DNA of 64,000 nt, taken from contig MCGT01000009.1 of the NCBI GenBank assembly GCA_002104935.1, positions 62,001 to 126,000 of the forward strand, written 5' to 3'. A program made the position numbers and the translations under genes. The stretch comes from Hesseltinella vesiculosa (taxonomy: Eukaryota; Mucoromycota; Mucoromycetes; Mucorales; Cunninghamellaceae). Positions 22,214 through 34,443 of the stretch are shown here, one piece after another. The notes under the pieces are model-generated. The model made no database searches, was not told where the DNA came from, and saw only the letters and a program-made list of their open reading frames with translations. Numbering within the stretch: the stretch's first letter is position 1; the number at the start of each line of letters is the position of its first letter.

Positions 22214-22936
22214 ATGGTATTGAGCTCGATGTCGAACAGCGGATTAATAAGTAACGAGGACGAGGAACAAGATACATTCATCCAGGATAAACTTCACATG
22301 ACGAACCTGATGGCGCCGCCTCCATCACCACAAGATCCTTGTCCGCTGGATGATCTGTTTGCCCAGCACCTTTCCACCAAACTCCATCAAATTCCCATGG
22401 AAACTGCCAATGATAATGAACCTTGGAGTAGGTTGCTAAACTTGGACACATCCATGCCACCCATCCAATCACCCATCAACGTCCCTCGAAGTCTTCCTCT
22501 CTCTTCAACTTCGACATATCATCATAAACAGCACGCTGGTGTCGATCCTCATCAACTAGACCTCCTGCTACGCAACGTCAGCAACCATAAACACAAACAC
22601 TACAATGCACATGTTGGCCATCGACGACGATCCTGGCAGCTTCACACTGTCAGCGGGAAGCCGGCCTTGCGAAAGAAGCACATCAAACCCTCACGGATCC
22701 CTGTCTTCAGTCGACGGTTAAAGAACCAGATACCTCCTATTGATCATACCCAGCCATCTTCATCTTCGACTTCACCCACTTCTTATCATCAATTAGCCCT
22801 GCAGCAAAAATCCAGAGCCATCTCCACGGTTGTAGAAAAATGGAAGCGTCTGAAGCAGCAGCAGCAGCAAACCAATGCCAGTCAACAAGAATTAGATATG
22901 ATCGTCAAGGATCTTCGTGACATGGGATTATCTTGA
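22214..22936 (+). CDS. basic, Ser/Pro/Gln-rich protein of unknown function
   Basis: A single exon encodes 240 residues. I do not recognise it. The N-terminal half is acidic (NEDEEQDTFIQDK) and Pro/Ser-rich. The middle is His- and Arg/Lys-rich (HKHKHYNAHVGHRRRSWQLH) with several basic clusters that could be nuclear signals. The C-terminus is a predicted helix with a glutamine run (KRLKQQQQQTNASQQELDMI) ending in DLRDMGLS. It has no membrane segment or signal peptide. The stop codon overlaps an AATAAA at 22936-22941. Composition suggests a nuclear or regulatory protein; that is inference only. Confidence 0.6.
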   Translation: MVLSSMSNSGLISNEDEEQDTFIQDKLHMTNLMAPPPSPQDPCPLDDLFAQHLSTKLHQIPMETANDNEPWSRLLNLDTSMPPIQSPINVPRSLPLSSTSTYHHKQHAGVDPHQLDLLLRNVSNHKHKHYNAHVGHRRRSWQLHTVSGKPALRKKHIKPSRIPVFSRRLKNQIPPIDHTQPSSSSTSPTSYHQLALQQKSRAISTVVEKWKRLKQQQQQTNASQQELDMIVKDLRDMGLS

Positions 22937-23050
22937 ATAAACGTCATGGCATTCTTACAAGCATCCCAGAAAAAAAAAAGAGAAGTATGTGGAGAGGGGG
23001 AGATTGTGCCAAGACCAACTTTTTTTTTATTTTTTATTTTTTATTTTTTT

Positions 23051-23548
23051 TCAGTAATGGTCGTTGACATGGAAATTGATAGCTGCAGCATCGCCTTCGA
23101 TAGTTTTGTGGCAAACAGGACATTCTATTTTTTTCACTTCAGAACTCTTTAACAAGGAGGCAGCATCAACCGGAGGATGACGAATCTGCGGTTGCTGAGA
23201 CGGAACAGGTTGCTGCCAAGTCGATAGATAATTGCCATTGGTGTTGTTGGCGGGATATTGTTGCATGTTTGAATAGCCGTAAGATGTTGGCTGCAGTGGC
23301 TGCAGTGGCTGCATTTGCATTGGGTTTGATGATGAATAAAAAGCCGATGGTGAGAATGGTTGTGGGGGCTGCTGTTGCTGGAAAATGGGGTCAAACGAAT
23401 TCAAGACTTGAGGCATATGCTGCTGCTGAGAATACTGAGATGACTGTGGCTGTTGGAGAGGTAGGTGATTTGACGGTTGAGCTCCTTGATAAGCATTATT
23501 GTTGCTATTAGGCTGTGGATTTGAACTTCGAAAGGGATTATGGTCCAT
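23051..23548 (-). CDS. Gln/Pro/Asn-rich protein with C-terminal UBZ-like zinc finger
   Basis: A single exon encodes 165 residues, starting at MDHNPFRSSN; the frame stays open for 28 codons upstream but the earlier ATG would add a Phe-rich leader. About 120 residues are low-complexity (Q, P, N, S) and include an NPF motif. The C-terminus is a compact zinc finger, CPVCHKTIEGDAAAINFHVNDHY (Cys-x2-Cys-x13-His-x3-His), of the UBZ type seen in ubiquitin-binding trafficking and DNA-damage proteins. The protein stops right after this finger. Ubiquitin binding is an inference from spacing. It diverges from the mitochondrial HMG-box gene. Confidence 0.65.
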   Translation of the reverse strand: MDHNPFRSSNPQPNSNNNAYQGAQPSNHLPLQQPQSSQYSQQQHMPQVLNSFDPIFQQQQPPQPFSPSAFYSSSNPMQMQPLQPLQPTSYGYSNMQQYPANNTNGNYLSTWQQPVPSQQPQIRHPPVDAASLLKSSEVKKIECPVCHKTIEGDAAAINFHVNDHY

Positions 23549-23719
23549 CCTTGGTAAAAAAAGAAAGGGCCTTGGGAAAGAAAAGAACGAAAAAAATTGG
23601 TTGGGCGACGAAATTTTCAATGCAAGACGCAAGAGACATTGTGACGTGTTTGGAATGTGTCACAAAAGCGGTTTTTTTTTTCTTTTTGATAAAACCCCTT
23701 TTTTTTTTTCTCATAAACA

Positions 23720-24499
23720 ATGTTACGACAAGGTTTGTGGTTCGCTCAGCATCGTTCTGTATCTACAAAAGTGCTTCATCCTAAAAAATTCGCCAGCAGT
23801 AAGATAAAAAGACCTAGATGATTATACCTCATTTTTTTTTTTTTTGTTACAGTTTTAGCCGATGTGCCAGCTCGTCCACGATCAGCTTGGCAAATTTACA
23901 TGCGAGAGAGTTTGGCCAGTCTTAAAGAGAAGCAAGGTGATAAAAAGATGAATGCTCCTGAGGTGACTCGTACCCTTTCCACTGAATGGAAAAATCTTGG
24001 CGTTGCGCAAAAGCAGGTAACACGCTTCTCCCAGATGAAAATAGATATTCTCCTAAACAATGGTCATTTAGATCTACGAAGAAAAATTTCTTCATGAACG
24101 AGAACAGCATTTGACTGCTTACAACAAGGCGCTGGAACAGGCCACCCCACAGCAGATTTTTGATGAAAACCTCCTCCGTCGTCGTTATAACATCAAAGAA
24201 TTGCGCGATCCAAAGAAACCAAAACGCCCTATGAACGGTTACTTGCTCTATCTAACTCATTTACGCAAAAATGGGCCCCGTGATTTCAAAGATCTGCCTA
24301 ACTCGCAGCAAACCAAGGAAGGTGCAAAGCGTTACAAGGAAATGGATCAAAACCAGAAACAAGTAAGCCATCGAAAGACACCGCCTATGACACGGCTCAC
24401 CTTTTTTTTTTTTAGCCTTTCCAAGACGAAGCCAAGAGTCTCTTGAAAGCTTATCAAGCCGCTTCAGAAGCTTACAAGAAACAAATTCGACAAAAATAA
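23720..24499 (+). CDS. mitochondrial HMG-box protein (Abf2/TFAM-like)
   Basis: Exons 23720-23798, 23853-24016, 24072-24362 and 24416-24499 encode 205 residues. The first exon encodes a presequence-like leader, MLRQGLWFAQHRSVSTK, rich in Arg/Ser and free of acids. Two HMG boxes follow: box A from about residue 29 (RPRSAWQIYMRESLASLK, then TLSTEWKNLG) and box B from about 125 (KKPKRPMNGYLLYLTHLRKN). Two boxes after a targeting leader is the Abf2/TFAM design, a protein that packages mitochondrial DNA. A nuclear HMG protein is the alternative if the leader is not used. Start choice rests on the leader exon, which joins in phase 1 at a standard donor. Confidence 0.85.
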
Positions 24500-24553
24500 A
24501 AAAAAAATCGCGTGCTGCACTTTCCTCTCTCATTTTTTTCTGGTAACGTCGGT

Positions 24554-24559
24554 CACGTG
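24554..24559. promoter_or_regulatory. CACGTG E-box upstream of PGK1
   Basis: A palindromic CACGTG sits 188 bp before the PGK1 ATG in the 247-bp region between the HMG-box gene and PGK1. It fits a bHLH factor site; use by glycolytic regulators is not shown by the sequence. Confidence 0.4.
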
Positions 24560-24746
24560 TACAAGTAAAACCCCAACACAGTTGTTGTTGAGGGCATGAT
24601 GATCAGCCCCGGCTCATTTCTGACCCCGCCCGCACATATTATTTTTTCGGTCAATGACAAGGGTGCCTGAAACCCGCGAGGTTTGGTGCTTTTTCATCTC
24701 TCTTTTTTTCAAGAACCTTTTCCTAACATAAAAAAAGAATATAGAA

Positions 24747-26271
24747 ATGTCATTGTCTAGCAGATTAAGCATTAAAGATGTTGATTTGAAGAACAAGCGT
24801 GTTCTTATTCGGTAAGGAAAATTCGCTGCCAACGGTTCCAAAGGAACACGAATTAAACTCTTTGGGTTTATCGTTCTATTTTTTTTTTTAGCGTGGATTT
24901 CAATGTGCCATTGGAAAACGGCACGATCACCAACAACAACCGTATTGTCCAAGCTTTGCCAACTATCAAGTACGCTTTGGAACAAGGCGCTGCCTCTGTG
25001 GTGTTGATGTCTCATTTGGGCCGCCCCAATGGTGAAGTCCAAGCCAAATATTCTCTTAAGCCTGTGGCCACTGAACTGGAAAAGCTGTTGAACAAACCTG
25101 TGACCTTTTTGAACGACTGTGTCGGACCTGACGTTGAAAAGGTATGCCAAGCTGCTACTGGTGGCCAAGTCATCTTGTTGGAAAACCTTCGTTTCCACAT
25201 TGAAGAAGAAGGCTCGGCCAAGAACGCTGACGGCAGCAAAACCAAGGCTGACCCTACCAAAGTCACCCAATTCCGTGACTCCCTGAGCACTCTCGCCGAC
25301 GTCTACGTCAACGACGCCTTTGGTACTGCCCATCGCGCCCACTCTTCCATGGTCGGTGTCAACCTTCCCCACCGTGCTGCTGGCTTTTTGATGCAAAAGG
25401 AATTGGAATACTTTGCCAAGGTCCTAGAACAACCTGAACGTCCCTTTTTGGCCATCCTTGGCGGGTATGTTCCAAAACGATATCACCGATGTAGGCTGGC
25501 CTAACGCTTAAAAAATAGTGCCAAGGTGTCCGACAAGATCAAGCTGATTGAAAACATGTTGGACAAGGTGAATGCTTTGATTGTCTGTGGTGGTATGTCC
25601 TTCACTTTTAAGAAGACATTGGAAAATGTCAAGGTATTTAGTTGACACCCGGATCAGTGTCACTTGACTTGGAATCTCACTTTTTTTTTTTTTTTTTTTG
25701 AAGATTGGCAACTCCCTATTTGATCAACCCGGATCGGAACTGGTGCAAGGCTTGGTGGAAAAGGCCAAGGCCAAGAACGTCAAGCTTGTTTTCCCCGTCG
25801 ATTATATCACCGGCGATGCCTTCAGCCCTGATGCCAACACCGGCTATGCCACGGATAATGACGGCATCCCTGACGGTTGGATGGGTCTCGACTGTGGCAA
25901 GGAATCCAATAAGATCTTTGCCGAAGAAATCCTCAACGCCAAGACCATCCTCTGGAACGGCCCCACTGGCGTCTTTGAGTTTGAAAAGTTCGCTACTGGT
26001 ACCAAGGAAGCTTTGAAGGCTGTCATTGAAGCCACCGAAAAGGGTGCCACTTCAATCATTGGAGGCGGCGGTAAGCAAGAACATCTAAAAAAATGGCAGA
26101 AAGGATGAATAACACCCTCTCTCTTCATCCTTCGATGCAGACACTGCCACTGCTGCTCTGAAATGGGGTGCTGAAGGCAAGATCAGCCATATCTCTACTG
26201 GCGGTGGTGCCAGTTTGGAATTGCTGGAAGGCAAAGAACTCCCTGGTGTTTCTGCCTTGTCCACCAAATAA
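24747..26271 (+). CDS. PGK1: 3-phosphoglycerate kinase
   Basis: A multi-exon gene of about 416 residues. PGK transfers phosphate from 1,3-bisphosphoglycerate to ADP in the cytosol. The N-terminal substrate domain starts [21 protein letters not shown] and has [22 protein letters not shown] and [12 protein letters not shown]. The C-terminal nucleotide domain has [21 protein letters not shown] and the GGGDTATA loop, split by the last intron and completed by [13 protein letters not shown]. The catalytic Arg of RVDFNVP and the glycine loops are present. Introns are short; the fourth has a 19-nt T tract before its acceptor. Pre-intron codons are strongly biased to C-ending forms, consistent with high expression. 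Confidence 0.98.
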
Positions 26272-26988
26272 GCTTCTTTCACCCGTGCTGTAATAAAATA
26301 TCTTTTTTTTTTTATTTTAGAAAGAGGGGGGAATCTTTTGTGAACGTGGACTCGTATTCACTAACATCGGCTTGTTGAGATCTATCAGCAGGTGCTGCGT
26401 TTTCATCTTGTGCTGTTGACATGTACATTTTTGATGAATGCGGAATTTCCGCCGTTGCTCCCTACATGATTCACATTGGCTCACTGGTCTTCCTTTTCGC
26501 CGAATAGGGAATAAAGGCCGCTCAACGTGCTTGCAAAGTGACGATCGGTGCCCCTTAACGTTTTTAGACAGTTGAGTGATTTTTGCCGAGGACTTTTTGT
26601 TTTTTTCATTCTCTTCGACTTACTCTGATACAAGCTAGCATGGGGTATACGTAAAGTGTTTGAAAGAATCCTTAAGGCATGCACTACAGGCCAATTATTT
26701 TTCTTTCGCAGTTTTACCTAAACACGCAAATTTGACATTGTTTTTAAAAATCATGCTTGAATTAAACTTGGAAAGAAAACAAAAATAATCATAAAACTCT
26801 CTATTTATTATTAAGTCCTGTAAAATGTCTCATATGAAGAATAAGCATAGACTCCCCGAAAAATGACTCATGGACAGTGGGTAATGAGGAATTTTTGCCG
26901 CACTTTCCAAGTGATCCACACTCAACAGGAAAAAAGGGGGCGCCATTTCAAATGACTGACACTTGTGCGGTGCTTTTGTCAGAAGAGG
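26272..26988. other. convergent intergenic region
   Basis: This is 717 bp between the stops of PGK1 and the SDR gene, unusually long for a convergent pair here. AATAAAATATC at 26291 is a likely PGK1 poly(A) signal. A 67-codon minus-strand frame (26481-26684) has no support. I see nothing else. Confidence 0.5.
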
Positions 26989-27931
26989 CTATTTTCTGCA
27001 GCTCTCCAAAGCCGGATCATCCCAGCTCAAAAACTGGCCAGAGCGTTCATGCATAGGGTGTGCTCCAAGGGCGGCAAGGAGCTTGCCTGGCTGGTCAGGG
27101 GAAAGGAGTTGGCCATTTTCGTGTAGATCAATGAATTTCTGGGCGTCATCTTTCATGGCTTCGCGCCCTTTTGAACGGATGACCACTTGCATATCTGTGT
27201 CAACAACACCTGGACGAATGCACAGTGTTGCTACTTCCTGTTCTTCAACGCCCAGCGTCATGCCTAGGTGATTTAATGCAGCTTTGGACCTAAAGAATAA
27301 AGTGAGAAATGGCTCATGTTGAGGTTTTCTGTATTTTACGCTCCATAGCAGCCCCAGCCTGTGTATCCTTTCACTGCTGCTCCAGAGGAAACGAGAATCA
27401 ACGTTCCTCGTGTTTTTCTCAGGTAGGGTAGACTTTCTTTTGCCAGGTCGACAATGGAAAAGAGGTTGACATTGAAGAGGCTAAGAATTTTTAATTTGCA
27501 CGGTGAACACAGGCACAGTTCCCTCGCTTGTTGTTTTCTTCTTACGTCTGCCAATCCTCCAAAGTAGTATTTTCCACTAATGAAACCGGCTCCAGAATGC
27601 TAAGATGAGTCGTGCGTCAGAAACTTTGGCAAGTGTAACATGCAGGCACAGTTTACCCTGCATTGGCGATGACAGCATCCAATTTTCCCCATTTGGCCAC
27701 AGCGGCTTGCACAGCAGTTGACACTGTTTGTTTGTTGCAGATGTCACCAGGCACAATCAAAAGTCGGTCCTCTCCAAAACCCATTTTCTTTGCAGTGCTC
27801 TGAAGCTCATTTAACAATATCTCGTTTCGTGCAACTGCTACAACTCTTCCGTTGTTATAACGGAGAGCATTCAAAACCGTTGCTCTACCGATGCCTTTGG
27901 AAGCGCCAGTGATTAGGTAGACGGTGGTCAT
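26989..27931 (-). CDS. short-chain dehydrogenase/reductase, benzil reductase (Irc24)-like
   Basis: Four exons give about 256 residues of a classical SDR. Seen: TGASKGIG for NAD(P) binding, NAG (ANAGILEPV, read across the first intron), catalytic Ser in LVSSGAA, and the YxxxK of CYGASKAALNH (completed across the third intron). The C-terminal segment PGVVDTDMQVVIR, then ENGQLLSPDQPGKLL and SGQFLSWDDPALE, parallels yeast Irc24/YIR036C, which reduces benzil-type diketones with NADPH. A 60-nt exon (ILEPVSLVENTTLEDWQ) completes the match. The ATG at 27931 was chosen because the frame upstream has only a TTG and a poly-Lys run. Substrate here is unknown. Confidence 0.9.
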
Positions 27932-28565
27932 TTTTTTTTTTGGAGGCAAAGAAGTGAAAAAAAAAAAGTGACATCTTTATTCGGCCTTTCAATAGCCTCG
28001 TAGTTTCAGGCTTTTGGTAAGTCACAAGGCCAAAAAAATTTTTTTTCTGTGAAACATTTAAAAGGAGACGCACTTTCTCATTTCTTTCTTTTTTTTTTCC
28101 ATATACAACGCAAATTTTAACCATTGTTCTAAAAGCGTTCATGTGAGATGGTTATTTCGATAACTATCGGGGATACACTGAAATCGTCAAGCAATAGGAG
28201 ATTCCAATTCACTGGAAATGGGTGCAAAATGTGCTGAAGCTTCGGGTTTTATCCCTGCTAATGACACTTTTTGCAATTTCCAGCGATTGATTTTTTTTTA
28301 ATGATTTGTAAATGAAAAAAAAGAGAGAACCATCAGTGAAGGAGGAGAGAATTCCAAAAGTTGATTGCGTGACTGGGATTACTGGAATACAAGGATGTTT
28401 CCAGTGCAGAGAAAGAAAAAAGAGTGAGCAAACGGCAGATGTATTTTAAAGGCCGTCGTCAGTTCATTGGTCAAACTTTTCCAGCGCTGCAACCGCTGGC
28501 GAAAAAAAAAAAAAGTTCGCCTACCTTTCTTTCCCCCTTGAACTCGCTCGTCTTGCTGCAGGGCA
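27932..28565. other. divergent promoter region
   Basis: This is 634 bp between the SDR gene and the carrier gene, A/T-rich with A and T runs. I see no gene and no clear TATA box. Confidence 0.45.
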
Positions 28566-29863
28566 ATGCCTTCTTATATTACCAATGAAAACCTAAGCAG
28601 CTCCCAACTGGCATTTTGCGGAGCAGTTGCTGGCGTCATATCAAGGTAATGGCGAAAGAAAGAAGAAGAAGAGAGGGGGCTGAAAGATGTAAAAAAAAAA
28701 AAAGGTCTGACAGGGCAGATCAGATTTGTTGTTGCACCGTTAGATGTCGTCAAGATCCGGATGCAGCTTCAAAATCATAGAACCAATTTCACTTTTGCCA
28801 ATGGATCATCAACTTCCACAGTCAAATACGCATCGATCATACCGTCATTGAGGACAATCCTAAAGGAAGAAGGGATCAAAGTAAGCGTCACCAATTCTCC
28901 TTGTACCTGAAACTGACTTGCTGTTCGAACTCCTGAACTTGTCAAAGGGGTGGTACAAAGGGAACCTTCCTGCTGAATACCTCTATCTCTCATATAGCGC
29001 CATTGAGTTTTGGACTTTCAATGAGCTTGAAAAATTTATGGAAAGAAAGGTGAGCATACAGGCAGCCGCACAACATGAAAACTGACTTGACTGTAGCAAA
29101 TGACAGAGAAACTTCCACACTCAACAAAAACATTCATCAGCGGAATGATTGCTGGCAGCGTCGCCACCACCATTACATACCCATTTGATTTGCTACGGAC
29201 AAGATTTGCCGTCCAGGGTGATACAAAGGTAAGCAATTCAAGGTACAGGGAGATGAAGACGTGTGCTGATTCGATCTTTTATTACATTAGCATTATACAG
29301 GCATTTTCCAAGCAATTAAAAGCATTTACAGTATAGAGGGAATCAGGGGATTTTATCCCGGTATCCGACCAGCCATCGTGCAAATTATGCCTTACATGGG
29401 CTTGCTCTTTACCAGTTATGATCTCTTGGCTTCCTGTTTTCAAAGGCTACGGGTAATCGTCGAAAATAAAACAGGTCTTGAACAAAACAACTAAAGACAT
29501 GCACTTGGATTTTATGAACAGGAAAAAGATATCCTCTCAAGCCAGTACAAAGGAACGCACGACATGATCAGCGGCGCTGTCTCGGGCGTTCTCAGCAAAA
29601 CAGCCGTCTACCCAATTGATGTTGTACGGAAACGATTACAAGTGCAAGGACCCTATTTGACGGATTATGTTGTTCGTTCCACGAAGTATTCGTCGAATTC
29701 ATGGTGGGCGTGCATGAAGCTTATCGTAGTAAACGAAGGTCCTCGAAGTCTGTATAAAGGACTCCTACCTTCTTTGATAAAAGTAGCGCCTGCAAACGCT
29801 GTTACATTTTTAGTGTTTGAAGAAACCAAGAAGCTTCTTGTGAATCGTTCAGAAAAGACCTGA
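28566..29863 (+). CDS. TPC1: mitochondrial thiamine pyrophosphate carrier (SLC25A19-like)
   Basis: A multi-exon gene of about 320 residues with three mitochondrial-carrier repeats. The signatures are PLDVVKIRMQLQ (repeat 1), YPFDLLRTRFAVQG (repeat 2) and YPIDVVRKRLQVQGP (repeat 3). Each follows the Px[DE]xx[KR] rule, with six membrane helices predicted. The RTRFAVQGD and VVRKRLQVQGP contexts, plus the GFYPGIRPAIVQIMPYMGL contact segment, match the Tpc1 branch that imports thiamine pyrophosphate. The start is the first ATG and places the short N-terminus in the usual position for the family. Poly(A) signal AATAAAAAG follows about 40 bp after the stop. Confidence 0.9.
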
Positions 29864-30217
29864 CAGCCCTGAAAGGGCTTGTCTTTTTTTTTTTTTTTCC
29901 CAATAAAAAGCCAGCCGAACCATGATTTTCTTTTATTTGCCTCTTTTGCTTTTTCTGCTTTCAACGTAAAGCATTCTTGCATTTTGCTATAATAGCTTAA
30001 ATCCCAAGTTTGGACCATTCCTTTACTTTGTATTTACTCAAGACTGTTAATATAAGAACCAGCGAGGTAAATTGTGTACTAACTATGACATTGCTATCAT
30101 CATATTCTCCCCAGAAATCATCTGACCCCTTTTTTTTATTTATTATTGTATTTTTTTTTATAAAAAGAAAAGCCTGCTACAAGCTACTACTGAACGCAAT
30201 TGAGCTCTTTTGTCAAC
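29864..30217. other. intergenic region
   Basis: This is 354 bp holding the carrier 3' end and the PKC1 upstream region, with T-rich runs. I see no gene. Confidence 0.45.
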
Positions 30218-33200
30218 ATGGTAATGACTGAATAGAAGAAGGCGTTGAAAGAATGGGTTTTGTTTGATTGCATTCTTGCCAAGCACATCATTCTTGAAGA
30301 GGCTGGTTTTCTTTTTTTTTTTTTTGTGACACGGACTGCAATTGTTCATTGGGTACCTGACTTTTTTTCCTCCTTGTGTTACAGGATCAAGATCCAAAGA
30401 TTCAAGAACTGACGGCTCGTATTGAGCACAACAAGAAAATGCGGGACAAGGCCATTCAAATCAGGCCTCTTCTTACTGATAGAAATGCCATTTCGCAGTG
30501 TGAAACGGAAATCCGCGAATGCCAAAAATACATCGACTATTTTACTGAAGAGCTACACCGATTGGAAACTCGCGCAGCACATCGACAAAGTGGCGGAAAC
30601 GACGGATCAGATGGCCCCGGCACTCCTGATAGCCAACTTCCCCCCCGCTCAAGCAGCATGGGAACGTCCGCCACCGTTGTTTCACCTCAGTCTGGCGGAC
30701 CTGTTGCCAGAAAAAACACGAATGCTCCCCGCAAAAGATACACGAATTTGGGTAATGCACATTTATTTGAATTTCAAAAGTGAATTAACACCTGAATTCT
30801 TGGTAGACTTGTTGACTACGGCTACACCATTTAACAAACCCAAGGTCTCTCTGAAGCTTCACGAATTAGAATACAAGCTGGATGTTGAAAAGCAAATGCA
30901 AACTGCTATTCGACATATGTCTGACCTGTTTGAAAGAGATCCTTCTGGAGACCGAAAGCGACGACTTGAAATCCAAGACCAATTACACGAATCTAATGAA
31001 AAGCTGAACCTTCTGAAGAAAGCCCTCCGCAAGTACAAAAGCTTGTATATTGATGAAGGAGATGATGATGAAGATGGTAAAAAGAAAAATGCCGGTGCTT
31101 GAGTGGTGGTACTAATGTCATTGGCAATGTAGAATTGGAAACGCCAGCAAGACTTGCCCCTGGTCTACGCCGCCCAGTCACAGGCAAGTTATTGATGGAA
31201 ATTGTAGAGGCTAGAGATCTAGCGCATGCTCCTACTCGTATGATCAAATCACCTAGCACTGTTGTTGTCATCAAGATCGACAACAATGTCGTGTTCAGCA
31301 CCCGTCCTTCACGTTCAGATCGCTGGTTTGAACAATGTGAAATCAACGTCAACAAAGCTTCAGAAGTCGAGGTTGCCATTTACGATCAATCCATGGAAGG
31401 TGTGAGAGATCGAGTCAGTTTGCCTATCGGTGTGTTTTGGTTGAAGATTACGGACATTGCGGAAGGTTTACGTCGCCGCAAAGTGCAACAAGAAAGTGGC
31501 CCTGGTTGGGTGTCTGCAGAAGTTGCTCAGCAGCGTGGTGAAGGCGACTCTGGTATCGCGCCCTCACCTTCTCAATCGCGAATGTCCCAAGGTGCCGTGG
31601 ACACAGCCCTCCCTCCATCGCAACAATCTGCCAACCGCTCAACAGATAACGGTATTGAAGCTTGGTTTGATATTGAACCTTCTGGCAAGATTGCTCTTCG
31701 TCTCAACTTTGGTAAGCAACAAGCTTTTTAGCCACGTTCTTGACCTTTACTGACCCGTGTTCTGTAGTCCGTGAAGCCACCGGAGGCCGTCCTTTGGACC
31801 GACTTGGTCGTGCTGGTGCTGTGCGCCAAAGGAAGGAAGAAGTGCACGAAATCAATGGCCATCAATTTGTTGAAAAGAAGTTCTACAACATCATGAAGTG
31901 TGCTTTGTGCGGAGACTTTTTGGTTAAGAGCGGGTACCAGTGTGAAGACTGTGAATACACCTGTCACCCTGATTGCTACGGCAAAGTCGTCACAAAATGT
32001 ATCTCAAAGGCAGCCAATGAAAAGGTAAGGAATGCCATAAATGCCGAAACTCTCCAACTGACGTCTAACGGTGTAACGGATATGAATAGGATGCTGACGA
32101 AGATAAGCTCAATCACCGCATCCCTCATCGATTTGAACCTATTACGAATATTGGAGGCAATTGGTGTTGTCACTGTGGGTATATGCTTCCACTTGGATCG
32201 CGTAGCGCAAGAAAATGTTCAGGTACCTTGGTCATCATGTCTTACTGGTAAGACTTGATCTTACTTTCTTTGCTTATTTCATGTAGAATGTGGCATAACT
32301 TGTCATGCTAAATGCGCTCACCTGGTCCCTGACTTCTGTGGATTGTCAATGAAGATGGCTAACCAGATGTTATCCGAAATTAAGGCTGCCAAACGAACGA
32401 CAATAGCAAAACCAAAGGTGTCTTTGGACTCCTCCTCCAGCGACCTTGCATCTCAAATGTCGAACCTGCAACTTAAACCTCAGCCAGCAATGACGCCTCC
32501 CCCTAAAACACCGCCTACGCTGCATCAACAGCCACCTACTCCTGTGCATGCACCAGCGCCCAGCCCGATCGCACAACAACCCCTTCCTGTTCCTAGCCCT
32601 CGCCCTGCTCCTCCTCCATCCGTCCCTACTCATAACCAACCGGGTTACCCCATGCCACAGGCTCCTCAGCGACCAGGATGGCATGGCCCCCCTATGACGC
32701 AGCAACCACCCCAAGGACCAGGTTACCACCCATATCCTCAGTCTCAGCCGCAGCCGCAGCAGCGTCCTCCATACATGCCTCAGCAACCTCCAATGCGACC
32801 TCCAATGTACCCTCCTGGGCCACATCCAGGTCCAAATTATCAAGTGCCTCCTTACCAGAACATGCCTCCCCATGGACCTCCTCCCCACGGCCATTCCGCT
32901 CCAAAGCCGCTTCCTACGCCTGTACCACACCCACAGCAGCAACAACCACCTTACGGCCATCAGCCTCCTCCACATTCACCTCAACCTCCAATGCAACAAC
33001 CCCAGCAACAACCTGCTGCATCTGGTCAGCGCAAGTTTGGATTGGAAAGCTTCAATTTCTTGGCCGTCCTCGGCAAAGGGAACTTTGGTAAAGTTATGCT
33101 AGCCGAAGACAAGGCCGACAAGAACAGCATCTATGCAGTGAAGGTGCTGAAGAAAAGGTTCATCATCGACAACGATGAAATCGAAAGGTAATGAATGGAT

Positions 33201-34180
33201 GATGCAGCGCCATTCCATTAGTCGATACTGAACCACTTCTGGCTGCCCCTTTCTACTCTTTAGTGTGCGATCTGAAAAGCGCGTTTTCCAAGTGGCAAAC
33301 CGTGAGCGTCATCCTTTCCTTATCGGCTTGCATTCCTCGTTCCAAACCGAATCTCGTGTCTATTTTGTCATGGAATATGTCAGCGGTGGTGATTTAATGT
33401 GGCATATCCAGAGAGAACCGTTCTCTGAACGTCGTGCCAAGTACGTTATTCTTACTTTTCATCCTGCACGAGGCTAACCATTTCTCCTTTTCGAACAAAT
33501 ATAGGTTTTATGCTTGCGAAGTCTTGCTTGCGCTGGAATATTTCCATAGCCAAGGCATTGTTTACCGTGATTTGAAATTGGATAATATTATGCTTAGCTT
33601 GGATGGTCACATCAAGATTGCCGATTATGGTCTTTGCAAAGAAAACATGGGCTTCGGTCAAGTTACTGGCACATTCTGTGGCACCCCTGAATTCATGGCC
33701 CCAGAAATCTTGCTGGAGCAAAAATATGGCCGTGCTGTGGACTGGTGGGCTTATGGCGTGTTGATTTATGAAATGCTTCTTGGCCAATCACCTTTCCGAG
33801 GTGAAGATGAAGAAGAAATCTTCGATGCCATCTTGGAAGATGAAATTTTGTACCCTATCAATATGTCTCGTGATTCCGTGGGAATCTGCCAACGCCTGTT
33901 AACCCGCGAACCTGAACGTCGTCTCGGTGCAGGCCAAACCGATGCCGCTGAAATCAAACAACATCCATTCTTCCGCGGCGTCAACTGGGAGGACATGCTT
34001 GCCAAGCGCGTCCCACCTCCCTTCTATCCCACCATTACTGACCGCTTGGATACCTCGAACTTTGATGAGGAATTCACGCGTGAACGTGTTGCCTTGACGC
34101 CAATCGAAGGCAACCTCACTCGAGTTGACCAGCAAGTATTTCAAGGGTTCTCCTATGTGGCTGACTGGGCTCCCCATTGA
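30218..34180 (+). CDS. PKC1: protein kinase C (cell wall integrity)
   Basis: Nine exons give 1120 residues. Domains in order: two HR1 Rho-binding coiled coils (from residue 2, and from [19 protein letters not shown]), a C2 domain ([17 protein letters not shown]), and two C1 zinc domains ([20 protein letters not shown]; and, spliced over two introns, [18 protein letters not shown]). A Pro/Gln-rich linker of about 190 residues follows, then the AGC kinase ([32 protein letters not shown]). The tail has turn- and hydrophobic-motif-like segments ([15 protein letters not shown]). This is the fungal Pkc1 plan: Rho1-regulated, driving the cell wall MAP kinase cascade. The first exon appears to be the ATG alone (30218-30220), followed by a 164-bp intron; this start is the least certain point. 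Confidence 0.93.
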
Positions 34181-34443
34181 GAGCCATATTTATAAAAATT
34201 TTGTCCTTTTTTTTTTATTCGGCCATGCTTTCTGTCTTTTCAACCGTACGAGCTTTTTTGATGGCTTGGTGCAGTAGTTTTGGGTATGAAATCGATAGGC
34301 TGAGACAGTACGATTTTGCTGGCCTCATTAACAAACGAAGCATTCCATTTCGATCGCTGCTCATCAGATGAGCTGTTTCGCATTGTCGCAAGCATTGGCA
34401 AAAGCCCTGTTGATTCCTGTTAATCGCGAGAATTCAAGTCAAT

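Noticed and set aside
26481..26684. 67-codon minus-strand frame in the PGK1-SDR gap
   Set aside because: No homologous motif, no splice partner and no codon pattern; it reads like chance in A/T-rich DNA.
30376..30384. Non-ATG start for PKC1 at a GTG just before the second exon
   Set aside because: A standard donor after an ATG at 30218 gives the family N-terminus; a GTG start is not needed.
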